Source: Lachnospiraceae bacterium (GTDB taxonomy: Bacteria > Bacillota > Clostridia > Lachnospirales > Lachnospiraceae). Taken from it: a stretch of 12,729 bases of DNA. Made by a program: the position numbers and the translations under genes. Location of the stretch: NCBI GenBank assembly GCA_016293925.1, contig JAEDCX010000070.1, positions 1 to 12,729 of the forward strand, given 5' to 3'. Below are positions 6,221-12,729 of the stretch, in pieces. The notes beneath the pieces were generated by a model. That model saw only the letters and a program-made list of their open reading frames with translations. It did no database searches and was not told the DNA's origin. Numbering within the stretch: position 1 is the stretch's first letter; each line of letters opens with the position of its first letter.

Positions 6221-6466
6221 TTTGATGCTAATTTTATTAAAGGTTGTTCAGCAATCGGTGCAGGTTTGGCAGTTATCGCCGGTATCGGACCCGGTGTAGG
6301 TCAGGGTATTGCCGCTGGTCTTGGTGCAAACGCAGTAGGACGTAACCCGGGTGCCAAATCCGATATCACATCCACCATGCTTCTGGGACAGGCTGTTGCC
6401 GAGACAACAGGTCTCTACGGTCTGTTGGTAGCAATGCTCCTGTTATTCGTACAACCGTTGGTATAA
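6218..6466 (+). CDS. atpE: F1Fo ATP synthase subunit c, probable Na+-binding type
   Basis: The c subunit forms the rotor ring. The 82-residue product is a two-helix hairpin (about 10-33 and 53-78) with the polar loop GRNPGAK at 41-47. Helix 1 has the glycine-rich GIGPGVGQG with Gln29, and helix 2 has AETTGLY with Glu62, Thr63 and Tyr67. Gln29, Glu62, Thr63 and Tyr67 align with Gln32, Glu65, Ser66 and Tyr70 of the Ilyobacter tartaricus Na+-binding c subunit, at a constant offset of three. That set is absent from typical proton c subunits. AAGGAGG at 6201-6207 in an A/T-rich leader precedes ATG 6218. Gene identity is certain; Na+ specificity is inferred from the motif. Confidence 0.97.
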   Translation: MFDANFIKGCSAIGAGLAVIAGIGPGVGQGIAAGLGANAVGRNPGAKSDITSTMLLGQAVAETTGLYGLLVAMLLLFVQPLV

Positions 6467-6494
6467 TTCGTCTCCGGACAAAGAGTATTCTTAG

Positions 6495-6512
6495 AAAGGA
6501 GGCATACACTTG
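6495..6512 (+). promoter_or_regulatory. Ribosome binding site fixing the TTG start of atpF
   Basis: AAAGGAGG at 6495-6502 is 7 bases before TTG 6510. There is no ATG at an acceptable distance, so the non-ATG start is well supported. Confidence 0.75.
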
Positions 6513-7025
6513 GAGAGATTGTTTAATCTGGACATGCAGCTGCTGAGTGACTCGGTGCTGACACTGGTTGCGGTATTCGTACTGTTTCTGGCATTGTCGC
6601 ACTTCCTGTTCAATCCGGCGCGTAAGATGATGGCTGCACGTCGGGATAAGATAAAAGATGATATCGATACCGCAAAGTCAGACAAAGAAGAAGCAGCAAA
6701 GCTCAGATCAGAATATGATGAAAAGCTTCATAATGTGGACAAAGAAGCGGAGAGCATCTTAAGTGAGGCAAGGAAAAAAGCACTTGCCAATGAAGCGAAA
6801 ATCGTAGCAGAAGCCAAGGAAGAAGCTGCCAGAATCATTGCCCGCGCCAATACAGAGGCTGAATTGCAGAAGGCGAAGGTTGCTGATGACGTGAAGAAAG
6901 AGATGATCAGCATCGCTGCCGCTATGGCAGGCAAGGTAGTCAGCGCTTCCATCGATACGACTGTACAGAACAGTTTAGTGGACGAGACATTGAAAGAAAT
7001 AGGTGACAGTACATGGCTAAGCTAA
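6510..7025 (+). CDS. atpF: F1Fo ATP synthase subunit b (TTG start)
   Basis: Subunit b is the peripheral stalk that holds F1 to Fo. The 171-residue product has one N-terminal membrane helix (about 14-34), then FNPARKMMAARRDKI at the membrane exit. A long Ala/Glu/Lys-rich helix (about 45-150) follows. The start is TTG 6510, supported by AAAGGAGG at 6495-6502 with a 7-base gap; later in-frame ATGs would delete part of the conserved N-terminus. The 3' end overlaps atpH by 13 bases. Only one b-type gene is present, so the stalk is probably a homodimer. Confidence 0.95.
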   Translation: MERLFNLDMQLLSDSVLTLVAVFVLFLALSHFLFNPARKMMAARRDKIKDDIDTAKSDKEEAAKLRSEYDEKLHNVDKEAESILSEARKKALANEAKIVAEAKEEAARIIARANTEAELQKAKVADDVKKEMISIAAAMAGKVVSASIDTTVQNSLVDETLKEIGDSTWLS

Positions 7026-7561
7026 TATCGAAAACCTATGGAGAAGCATTGTTCGAGTTATCTGTGGAAGAGAACAAGTCGGACATTTTCCTGGAGGAGA
7101 TAGCCCAGCTGAGGCAGATCCTTAAAGAAAATGAGGACTTCTATCAGTTGATGACACATCCGAAGATCATGAAGGAAGAGAAGCTGGAAGTGATCGGGAA
7201 TGTGCTGGACGGAAGGGTTCAACCGGAATTGGTGGGCTTTTTCAAACTGATCATCCAGAAGGACAGATACCGGGAGATCGATGAGATTCTCCAGTATTTC
7301 CTTGACAGAATCAAGGAATTCAAAGGAATTGGTGTTGCTTACGTGAAAACGCCTATTCCGCTTGATTTCAATCAGCAAAAGGCAGTGGAAGACAGACTGC
7401 TTGCAACAACCGGATATCGGAAGATGGAGATGCATTATGATGTGGAGCCCGCTCTCATCGGCGGAATGGTCATCCGAATCGGGGACAGAGTTGTTGACAG
7501 CAGTGTTCAGAGCAAACTGAATGAACTGGAGAAGCAGCTGATGAAAATCCAGCTGTCGTAA
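7013..7561 (+). CDS. atpH: F1Fo ATP synthase subunit delta
   Basis: Delta caps F1 and joins it to the b stalk. The 182-residue product has the family N-terminus (SKTYGEALFELSVEEN), a helical N-terminal domain to about 105, and a C-terminal domain ending GGMVIRIGDRVVDSSVQSKL. Its ATG overlaps the last 13 bases of atpF, and AGGTGA at 7001-7006 inside atpF is its ribosome binding site. The two stalk subunits are thus likely translationally coupled. Confidence 0.95.
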   Translation: MAKLISKTYGEALFELSVEENKSDIFLEEIAQLRQILKENEDFYQLMTHPKIMKEEKLEVIGNVLDGRVQPELVGFFKLIIQKDRYREIDEILQYFLDRIKEFKGIGVAYVKTPIPLDFNQQKAVEDRLLATTGYRKMEMHYDVEPALIGGMVIRIGDRVVDSSVQSKLNELEKQLMKIQLS

Positions 7562-7595
7562 ACTGCAGTAAGAATAGAAAGGTGCGTAAAGATCC

Positions 7596-9104
7596 ATGAA
7601 TTTAAGACCAGAAGAAATCAGTTCGGTAATTAAGGATCAGATCAAGAGATATGCCGCCACTCTGGAGGTTTCCGATGTAGGAACCGTTATCCAGGTAGCC
7701 GATGGTATCGCACGTGTGCATGGACTGGAAAATGCTATGCAGGGTGAGCTTCTTGAGTTCCCCGGTGAAGTATACGGAATGGTATTGAACCTGGAGGAGG
7801 ACAATGTTGGTGCCGTTCTTCTCGGTAACAGCAAGAATATCAGTGAAGGCGATACCGTTAAGACAACCGGCAGGGTGGTAGAGGTTCCTGTTGGCGATGC
7901 TATGCTGGGACGTGTTGTGAATGCTCTTGGACAGCCAATCGATGGCAAGGGTCCTATTCAGACGGACAAATTCCGTCAGATTGAGAGAGTTGCTTCCGGT
8001 GTTATTACCAGAAAATCTGTTGATACCCCTTTGCAGACAGGTATCAAAGCGATCGACTCCATGGTGCCGATCGGACGTGGTCAGCGTGAGCTGATTATCG
8101 GTGACAGACAGACCGGTAAAACTGCCATTGCAATTGATACGATCATTAATCAGAAAGGTCAGAACGTAAAATGTATTTACGTTGCGATCGGCCAGAAGGC
8201 TTCCACAGTTGCTTCCATCGTGAAGACACTGGAGGAATTCGGGGCAATGAGTTATACAACGGTAGTTGCGTCTACCGCCAGTGAGCTTGCTCCGCTGCAG
8301 TATATTGCACCATACGCAGGATGTGCGATTGGTGAGGAATGGATGGAGAACGGAGAAGACGTTCTGGTTGTTTACGATGACTTAAGTAAGCATGCTACCG
8401 CATACCGTACGCTCTCCCTGCTGTTGAAGAGACCGCCGGGACGTGAGGCATATCCCGGTGACGTTTTCTACCTGCACTCCAGACTGCTTGAGAGAGCAGT
8501 ACGTATGAGTGAGGAATATGGTGGAGGATCTCTGACGGCGCTGCCGATCATTGAGACCCAGGCAGGAGACGTATCTGCGTATATTCCTACCAACGTCATT
8601 TCCATCACAGATGGTCAGATCTATCTGGAGACAGAGATGTTCAACTCCGGCTTCAGACCCGCTGTCAATGCAGGTCTGTCCGTATCCCGTGTAGGAGGTG
8701 CTGCGCAGATCAAGGCAATGAAGAAGATCGCAGCCCCGATCCGTGTGGAGCTGGCACAGTATCGTGAGCTTGCCGCATTCTCCCAGTTCGGTTCCGAGTT
8801 GGATGCCGATACGAAAGAGAAGCTGGCACAGGGCGAGAGAATCAAAGAGATTCTGAAGCAGCCGCAATACAAGCCGATGCCGGTTGAGTATCAGGTCATC
8901 ATCATTTTTGCAGCAACCAACAAATATCTTCTGGATGTACCGGTTGCCGATGTTACAAGATTCGAAGCAGAGTTATTTGAATTCCTTGATACCAAGTATC
9001 CTGAGATTCCTACTGCTATCCGGACAGAGAAAGTGATCTCAGAGGATACGGAGTCTAAACTGCGGTCGGCAATTGAGGAGTTCAAGGCAGATTTCTTAAA
9101 ATAA
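7596..9104 (+). CDS. atpA: F1Fo ATP synthase subunit alpha
   Basis: Alpha is the non-catalytic nucleotide-binding subunit of the F1 hexamer. The 502-residue product has the normal length. An N-terminal beta-barrel (to about 95) is followed by Walker A GDRQTGKT at 169-176, Walker B around VLVVYDD at 256-262, and the alpha signature near 363-368 (SVSRVG) with the arginine finger Arg365. A helical C-terminal domain follows. The N-terminal LRPEEISSVIKDQI helix that binds delta is present. AAAGGTG at 7578-7584 lies 11 bases before the ATG. Confidence 0.98.
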   Translation: MNLRPEEISSVIKDQIKRYAATLEVSDVGTVIQVADGIARVHGLENAMQGELLEFPGEVYGMVLNLEEDNVGAVLLGNSKNISEGDTVKTTGRVVEVPVGDAMLGRVVNALGQPIDGKGPIQTDKFRQIERVASGVITRKSVDTPLQTGIKAIDSMVPIGRGQRELIIGDRQTGKTAIAIDTIINQKGQNVKCIYVAIGQKASTVASIVKTLEEFGAMSYTTVVASTASELAPLQYIAPYAGCAIGEEWMENGEDVLVVYDDLSKHATAYRTLSLLLKRPPGREAYPGDVFYLHSRLLERAVRMSEEYGGGSLTALPIIETQAGDVSAYIPTNVISITDGQIYLETEMFNSGFRPAVNAGLSVSRVGGAAQIKAMKKIAAPIRVELAQYRELAAFSQFGSELDADTKEKLAQGERIKEILKQPQYKPMPVEYQVIIIFAATNKYLLDVPVADVTRFEAELFEFLDTKYPEIPTAIRTEKVISEDTESKLRSAIEEFKADFLK

Positions 9105-9128
9105 ACCGAAAGGTAATGGTGATAAACA

Positions 9129-9989
9129 ATGGCTTCCATGAGAGATATTAAGCGGCGTAAGAGCAGTATCCAGAGTACGCAGCAGATTACCAAAGCCATG
9201 AAGCTTGTGTCAACGGTGAAATTACAGCGTGCGAAGACAAGGGCGGAGCAGTCCAAATCCTACTTCAAATGCATGTATGATACCGTGACCAGCATACTTG
9301 CTAAAGCAGGCACAATCGATCATCCTTATCTGAAGGCCGGTGAGAGTGGTAAAAAAGCAGTTATCGTGATTACATCGAACCGTGGACTGGCCGGCGGGTA
9401 TAATTCCAACGTGGTGAAATTAGTGACCAAAGGGGAACTGAAGAAGGACGACGTTGCAATCTATGCCCTGGGCAGGAAAGGGAAAGATACATTCGCAAGA
9501 TACGGATACGATATTCGCCTTGAGAATGATGAGATCGTGGAGAATCCCTCCTATTCGGATGCCATGAAACTCAGTCAGACACTGCTGGATGCTTACGCGG
9601 CGGGGGAGATCAGCGAGATCTACCTTGCATATACCGCTTTCAAAAACACGGTGGTTCACGAACCTACTCTTTTGAAGCTGCTTCCGGTGGAACTGGAACA
9701 GAATGAGAACGAGGAGCAGAGGGAACCGGGAACTCCGATGAACTTCGAACCGGAAGACGAAGAGGCTTTGAATATGATTATTCCAAAGTATGTTACAAGT
9801 CTTATTTTCGGAGGGCTGGTGGAGGCCGTTGCAAGTGAGAATGGTGCCAGAATGCAGGCAATGGATTCTGCAACAAGCAATGCAGAGGATATGATCAGTC
9901 ATTTGTCGCTGCAGTATAACAGAGCACGTCAGGGCTCGATTACTCAAGAATTAACAGAGATTATTGCCGGAGCGAATGCGATCAATTAG
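9129..9989 (+). CDS. atpG: F1Fo ATP synthase subunit gamma
   Basis: Gamma is the central rotor shaft. The 286-residue product has the conserved N-terminal helix (IKRRKSSIQSTQQITKAM near 7-24) and C-terminal helix (RMQAMDSATSNAEDMI and NRARQGSITQEL). A Rossmann-like middle domain with SNRGLAGGYN lies between. A short acidic patch (ENEEQREPG near 195-205) lies in a region that varies among species. GGTGAT at 9118-9123 is the probable ribosome binding site. Confidence 0.97.
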   Translation: MASMRDIKRRKSSIQSTQQITKAMKLVSTVKLQRAKTRAEQSKSYFKCMYDTVTSILAKAGTIDHPYLKAGESGKKAVIVITSNRGLAGGYNSNVVKLVTKGELKKDDVAIYALGRKGKDTFARYGYDIRLENDEIVENPSYSDAMKLSQTLLDAYAAGEISEIYLAYTAFKNTVVHEPTLLKLLPVELEQNENEEQREPGTPMNFEPEDEEALNMIIPKYVTSLIFGGLVEAVASENGARMQAMDSATSNAEDMISHLSLQYNRARQGSITQELTEIIAGANAIN

Positions 9990-10020
9990 CAGGCAATGAT
10001 TTAGAAAGGAATCAATCAAA

Positions 10021-11412
10021 ATGGCAGATAAAGTAATTGGTAAGATTACGCAGATCATCGGTGCTGTCCTGGACATTAAGTTCAGCGAAGGAAAGCTTCC
10101 GGAGATCAATGAGGCGATCCGGATTACCAGACAGAACGGAGAGATACTTACTGTCGAGGTTGCACAGCACCTTGGTGATGATACCGTCAGATGTATCGCC
10201 ATGGGACCGACAGACGGTCTGATCAGGGGAATGGATGCGGTTGCGACAGGTGCTCCGATCACGGTACCGGTAGGTGAGAATACGCTGGGTCGTATGTTCA
10301 ACGTACTGGGACAGCCAATCGACAATAAACCAACTCCCGAGGGCGTAAGCTATGAGCCTATTCACAGACCTGCGCCTGAATTCAAAGAGCAGTCTACCCA
10401 GGCTGAACTGCTGGAGACAGGTATCAAGGTCGTTGACCTTCTCTGCCCTTATCAGAAGGGTGGTAAGATCGGTCTGTTCGGCGGTGCCGGTGTAGGTAAG
10501 ACAGTCCTGATCCAGGAGTTAATACGGAACATTGCTACCGAGCATGGCGGATATTCCGTATTTACCGGTGTCGGTGAGCGTACAAGAGAAGGTAATGACC
10601 TGTATCACGAGATGATCGAATCAGGCGTTATCGATAAAACAACAATGGTATTCGGACAGATGAATGAGCCGCCGGGAGCCAGAATGAGAGTAGGTCTTAC
10701 GGGACTTACGATGGCTGAGTACTTCCGTGACAAAGGCGGTAAGGACGTGCTTCTGTTCATTGATAACATTTTCCGTTTCACACAGGCAGGTTCTGAGGTA
10801 TCCGCCCTTCTGGGACGTATGCCTTCCGCCGTAGGTTACCAGCCCACATTGCAGACTGAGATGGGTGCTCTTCAGGAGCGTATTACATCTACCAAAAACG
10901 GCTCCATCACATCTGTACAGGCTGTATATGTACCGGCAGATGACCTGACCGACCCGGCTCCGGCAACCACGTTTGCCCATCTGGATGCGACCACGGTATT
11001 GAGCCGTTCCATCGTTGAGCTGGGTATTTATCCTGCTGTGGATCCGTTGGAGTCAACCTCCCGTATTCTGGATCCGCGAATCGTAGGGGAAGAGCATTAT
11101 CAGGTTGCCCGCGGAGTGCAGGAGATCTTACAGAAGTACAAAGAATTACAGGATATCATTGCAATTCTTGGTATGGATGAATTGTCCGAGGATGACAGAC
11201 TGGTTGTCAGCCGTGCCAGAAAGGTTCAGAGATTCCTCTCCCAGCCGTTCTTCGTAGCAGGACAGTTTACCGGTCTGGAAGGAAAATACGTTCCGATCGC
11301 TGAGACCATCCGGGGATTCAAGGAGATTCTGGAAGGCAAGCATGATGATATTCCGGAGAGCTACTTCCTGAATGCAGGCAGTATCGACGATGTAGTAGCA
11401 CGTGTAAAATAG
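10021..11412 (+). CDS. atpD: F1Fo ATP synthase subunit beta
   Basis: Beta is the catalytic subunit. The 463-residue product shows Walker A GGAGVGKT at 154-161, GERTRE at 185-190 with catalytic Glu186, and Walker B VLLFIDNI at 243-250 with Asp248. The ALLGRMPSAVGYQPTL stretch lies at 262-277, and the DELSE motif at 386-390 reads DELSEDD. All catalytic residues are in place. AAAGGA at 10005-10010 is the ribosome binding site; the gap from atpG is 31 bases. Confidence 0.98.
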   Translation: MADKVIGKITQIIGAVLDIKFSEGKLPEINEAIRITRQNGEILTVEVAQHLGDDTVRCIAMGPTDGLIRGMDAVATGAPITVPVGENTLGRMFNVLGQPIDNKPTPEGVSYEPIHRPAPEFKEQSTQAELLETGIKVVDLLCPYQKGGKIGLFGGAGVGKTVLIQELIRNIATEHGGYSVFTGVGERTREGNDLYHEMIESGVIDKTTMVFGQMNEPPGARMRVGLTGLTMAEYFRDKGGKDVLLFIDNIFRFTQAGSEVSALLGRMPSAVGYQPTLQTEMGALQERITSTKNGSITSVQAVYVPADDLTDPAPATTFAHLDATTVLSRSIVELGIYPAVDPLESTSRILDPRIVGEEHYQVARGVQEILQKYKELQDIIAILGMDELSEDDRLVVSRARKVQRFLSQPFFVAGQFTGLEGKYVPIAETIRGFKEILEGKHDDIPESYFLNAGSIDDVVARVK

Positions 11413-11427
11413 TAGGAGTGATACAGT

Positions 11428-11832
11428 ATGGCAGATATGAACCAATTCACTCTCAAGATCATTACACCGGAGCGCGTTTTCTATGAGGAAGAGGTTGAGA
11501 TGGTGGAGTTCAACACGACGGAGGGGGAGATCGGTATCTATGCGCAGCATGTACCCACCACCGTTATTGTGAAACCGGGTATCTTGACCATTACCAAAGA
11601 CGGAAATGCGCGGAATGCGGCGCTTCATGCCGGATTCGCAGAGATTCTGCCCGACAGAGTAACGATTCTTGCAGAGATCATAGAATGGCCCGAAGAGATC
11701 GACCTTGAGCGTGCGGAAGCAGCGTACAGCAGAGCCAGGGAGCGTCTGGACAAGAAGTCGGGAGATACCGATATTGCCAGAGCAGAGACTGCGCTTCAGA
11801 GATCTATTGCCAGAATTCATGTTTTAAAATAA
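11428..11832 (+). CDS. atpC: F1Fo ATP synthase subunit epsilon
   Basis: Epsilon sits on the rotor and can restrain ATP hydrolysis. The 134-residue product has the N-terminal beta-sandwich: FTLKIITPERVFYEEEV, then GEIGIYAQHVPT and the Gly-rich HAGFAEI strand. Two C-terminal helices (about 88-132, rich in Ala, Glu and Arg) follow. AGGAGTGA at 11414-11421 precedes the ATG. The C-terminal helices are full length, so an inhibitory role is possible. Confidence 0.96.
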   Translation: MADMNQFTLKIITPERVFYEEEVEMVEFNTTEGEIGIYAQHVPTTVIVKPGILTITKDGNARNAALHAGFAEILPDRVTILAEIIEWPEEIDLERAEAAYSRARERLDKKSGDTDIARAETALQRSIARIHVLK

Positions 11833-11887
11833 GCAAAACAGGTATGGATTGCATATGCTAATCATGAAGAACCTCATGAGGCTTTAG

Positions 11888-12268
11888 ATGAGCAGACGCA
11901 TTTTACCTTATTATTTGACATATCCGATGCCGTACTCCTATCAGGAGGAGGACAATGTAACAGCTGATCTGGAATACATGATGCAGATGTATCCGCAGGA
12001 GGCCAAAGACTACCAGAAGCGTATTATGCGCATGCTGGATAAGATGGATTACCGGGGTAGCTTTATCTATGATGACTATCCTGATAAAGTAACGATCTAC
12101 AGAATGGCCGATCAGATTACCACCGCGATTGTTCGGGAAGCGGAATCGACAGGAGATATTATCTCTCCGGAGAAAAAAGAATGGATCCATGATCTTGTAC
12201 TGATCCTGCTCTTTTACGAGATATACAGACGGAGACATACGGATGGATATGGTTTTCTAAAGTTTTAG
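11888..12268 (+). CDS. Uncharacterised small protein at the end of the atp operon
   Basis: I do not recognise a named function. The 126-residue product is soluble, with no signal peptide and no clear membrane helix apart from a hydrophobic stretch near 103-112. Visible features are a Tyr/Pro-rich start (ILPYYLTYPMPYSY at 5-18), MMQMYPQEAKDYQKRI near 31-46, and FIYDDYPDK near 59-67. A helical C-terminal half follows. Short proteins with a MYP...(F/Y)IYD-YPD pattern seem familiar from Lachnospiraceae; this is recollection, not a search. It starts 55 bases after atpC with a modest site (TGAGG, 11877-11881), and the operon terminator comes after it, so it is probably co-transcribed with the ATP synthase. 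Base composition resembles its neighbours. Confidence 0.82.
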   Translation: MSRRILPYYLTYPMPYSYQEEDNVTADLEYMMQMYPQEAKDYQKRIMRMLDKMDYRGSFIYDDYPDKVTIYRMADQITTAIVREAESTGDIISPEKKEWIHDLVLILLFYEIYRRRHTDGYGFLKF

Positions 12269-12297
12269 TTGTTACCAGAACAAAAAGGAATTAAAAT
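12269..12297 (+). promoter_or_regulatory. Possible promoter overlapping the atp operon terminator
   Basis: TTGTTA at 12269-12274 (4 of 6) and TAAAAT at 12292-12297 (5 of 6) are separated by 17 bases. Initiation near 12304 would fall inside the left arm of the terminator hairpin. A transcript from here could not form the full hairpin and would run into the next gene. Confidence 0.35.
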
Positions 12298-12332
12298 GTA
12301 GTCATGACATTTTTGTCATGGCTATATTTTTG
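12293..12332 (+). terminator. Rho-independent terminator of the atp operon
   Basis: TAGTCATGACA at 12299-12309 pairs with TGTCATGGCTA at 12314-12324 (11 bp, one G-T) around a TTTT loop. The flanking A-run (12293-12296) and T-run (12327-12331) extend the stem and give the terminal U-tract. It lies 31 bases after the uncharacterised gene, not after atpC, so that gene is inside the operon. Confidence 0.85.
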
Positions 12333-12335
12333 TCA

Positions 12336-12395
12336 GTGCGTCCGGTTTTGCGGCGCACATTCCGATAGGGTGATTCCGGTGCGCCAAATGGTGCA
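12336..12395 (+). other. Inverted repeats in the leader of the last gene
   Basis: GGCGCAC at 12352-12358 is an exact inverted repeat of GTGCGCC at 12379-12385, with a 20-base loop that begins and ends with ATTCCG. GTGCG at 12336-12340 can pair with the same CGCAC, and GTGCAC at 12391-12396 repeats the theme. Several mutually exclusive hairpins are therefore possible upstream of the start codon. Function is unknown. Confidence 0.4.
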
Positions 12396-12400
12396 CTGGC

Positions 12401-12414
12401 AGGGGAGATCAATG
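12401..12414 (+). promoter_or_regulatory. Ribosome binding site deciding the start of the last gene
   Basis: AGGGGAG at 12401-12407 precedes ATG 12412 by 4 bases. An in-frame ATG at 12388 has no such site and sits beside the inverted repeats, so it is less likely. Confidence 0.6.
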
Positions 12415-12729
12415 GCGCAGAGAGCAGGAAAAGAGAAAACAATAGAGGATATCAGACAACTGATTGTCGATGCCGCCGGGGAGACAATGACGCAGCTGGT
12501 GCTCAGCAATCCGGTGGATGCGAAGCTGGTTACCAGAGTGAAGGTGCGTCCCATTCTGGTAAAAGAGCAGCTGCAGTATCAGATGAGTCGCTTTGTGGGA
12601 ACCAAAGTATTCCACGAGAATGTGACGGCCGAGGAACTTGCGGACGCATCGTCCGAGTATTTCCGGCAGCAATTCCGGCAGTTGGAGATGGATACGGCGG
12701 CAGCACACTACACGGTTCTGCGGAGCAAA
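12412..12729 (+). CDS. N-terminus of a probable SAM-dependent methyltransferase family protein; 3' partial
   Basis: An open frame of 106 codons runs to the end of the window without a stop. It begins MAQRAGKEKTIEDIRQLI after a good ribosome binding site. Visible features are LVLSNPVDA near 29-37, KVKVRPILVKEQLQYQ near 43-58, and VGTKVFHENVTAEEL near 63-77. I recall this KVKVRP...GT-VFH-N arrangement at the N-terminus of clostridial class I methyltransferases, whose SAM-binding domain would lie beyond the window. That is recollection only, because no SAM-binding motif can be seen here. Coding is well supported; the product name is tentative. It lies on the + strand after the atp terminator, separated by a structured leader. 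Confidence 0.6.
   Translation, partial: MAQRAGKEKTIEDIRQLIVDAAGETMTQLVLSNPVDAKLVTRVKVRPILVKEQLQYQMSRFVGTKVFHENVTAEELADASSEYFRQQFRQLEMDTAAAHYTVLRSK

Noticed and set aside
8382..8867. Minus-strand open frame inside atpA
   Set aside because: It is antisense to a highly conserved gene, with Cys/Leu-rich low-complexity sequence and no supporting signals. Similar shadow frames occur opposite atpG and atpD.
11872..11881. Palindrome CCTCATGAGG before the unknown gene
   Set aside because: It is a 10-bp palindrome with no loop and no T-run. It is too short to call a terminator or operator.
11855..11887. Ten-codon open frame directly upstream of, and in frame with, the unknown gene
   Set aside because: It has no ribosome binding site and no recognisable peptide. 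A stop directly before ATG 11888 is probably chance.

Overview
The window looks like chromosomal core-genome DNA from an anaerobic Firmicute of the class Clostridia, most likely Lachnospiraceae. The reasons are the gene order sua5 - rpiB - upp - dCMP deaminase - atp operon (a Bacillus/Clostridium arrangement), strong AGGAGG-type ribosome binding sites, a sodium-type ATP synthase c subunit, and small proteins of a clostridial character. This assignment is inference; no rRNA or other phylogenetic marker is present. I see no mobile element, tRNA, rRNA, CRISPR array or sign of recent transfer.

Region 1 (1-3897, + strand): a housekeeping cluster. It opens inside a threonylcarbamoyl-AMP synthase (Sua5) reading frame that runs without a stop into a complete ribose-5-phosphate isomerase B (RpiB), making an apparent Sua5-RpiB fusion. 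A good Shine-Dalgarno sequence and ATG are still present at the RpiB junction. Uracil phosphoribosyltransferase (upp), a dCMP deaminase and a secreted coiled-coil protein with a C-terminal SleB-type cell wall hydrolase domain follow. A 13-bp perfect hairpin with a T-run at 3990-4023 ends the cluster.

Region 2 (4026-4675): a DUF402-family protein on the minus strand, convergent with region 1 and divergent from the atp operon. The 173-bp divergent gap carries a recognisable sigma-A-type promoter in each direction.

Region 3 (4676-12332, + strand): a complete F1Fo ATP synthase operon in the canonical order atpZ-atpI-atpB-atpE-atpF-atpH-atpA-atpG-atpD-atpC. A small conserved-looking protein of unknown function follows before a strong terminator at 12293-12332. 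The c subunit has the Gln/Glu/Thr/Tyr set typical of Na+-translocating enzymes.

Region 4 (12333-12729): a short structured leader, then the N-terminal 106 codons of a gene cut by the window end, tentatively a SAM-dependent methyltransferase family protein.

No gene-free stretch exceeds 300 bases. I did not find a wholly new system. The points most worth following are the Sua5-RpiB fusion with its retained internal start, the predicted Na+ coupling, the PcsB-like coiled coil joined to a SleB domain, and the unknown gene riding at the end of the atp operon.
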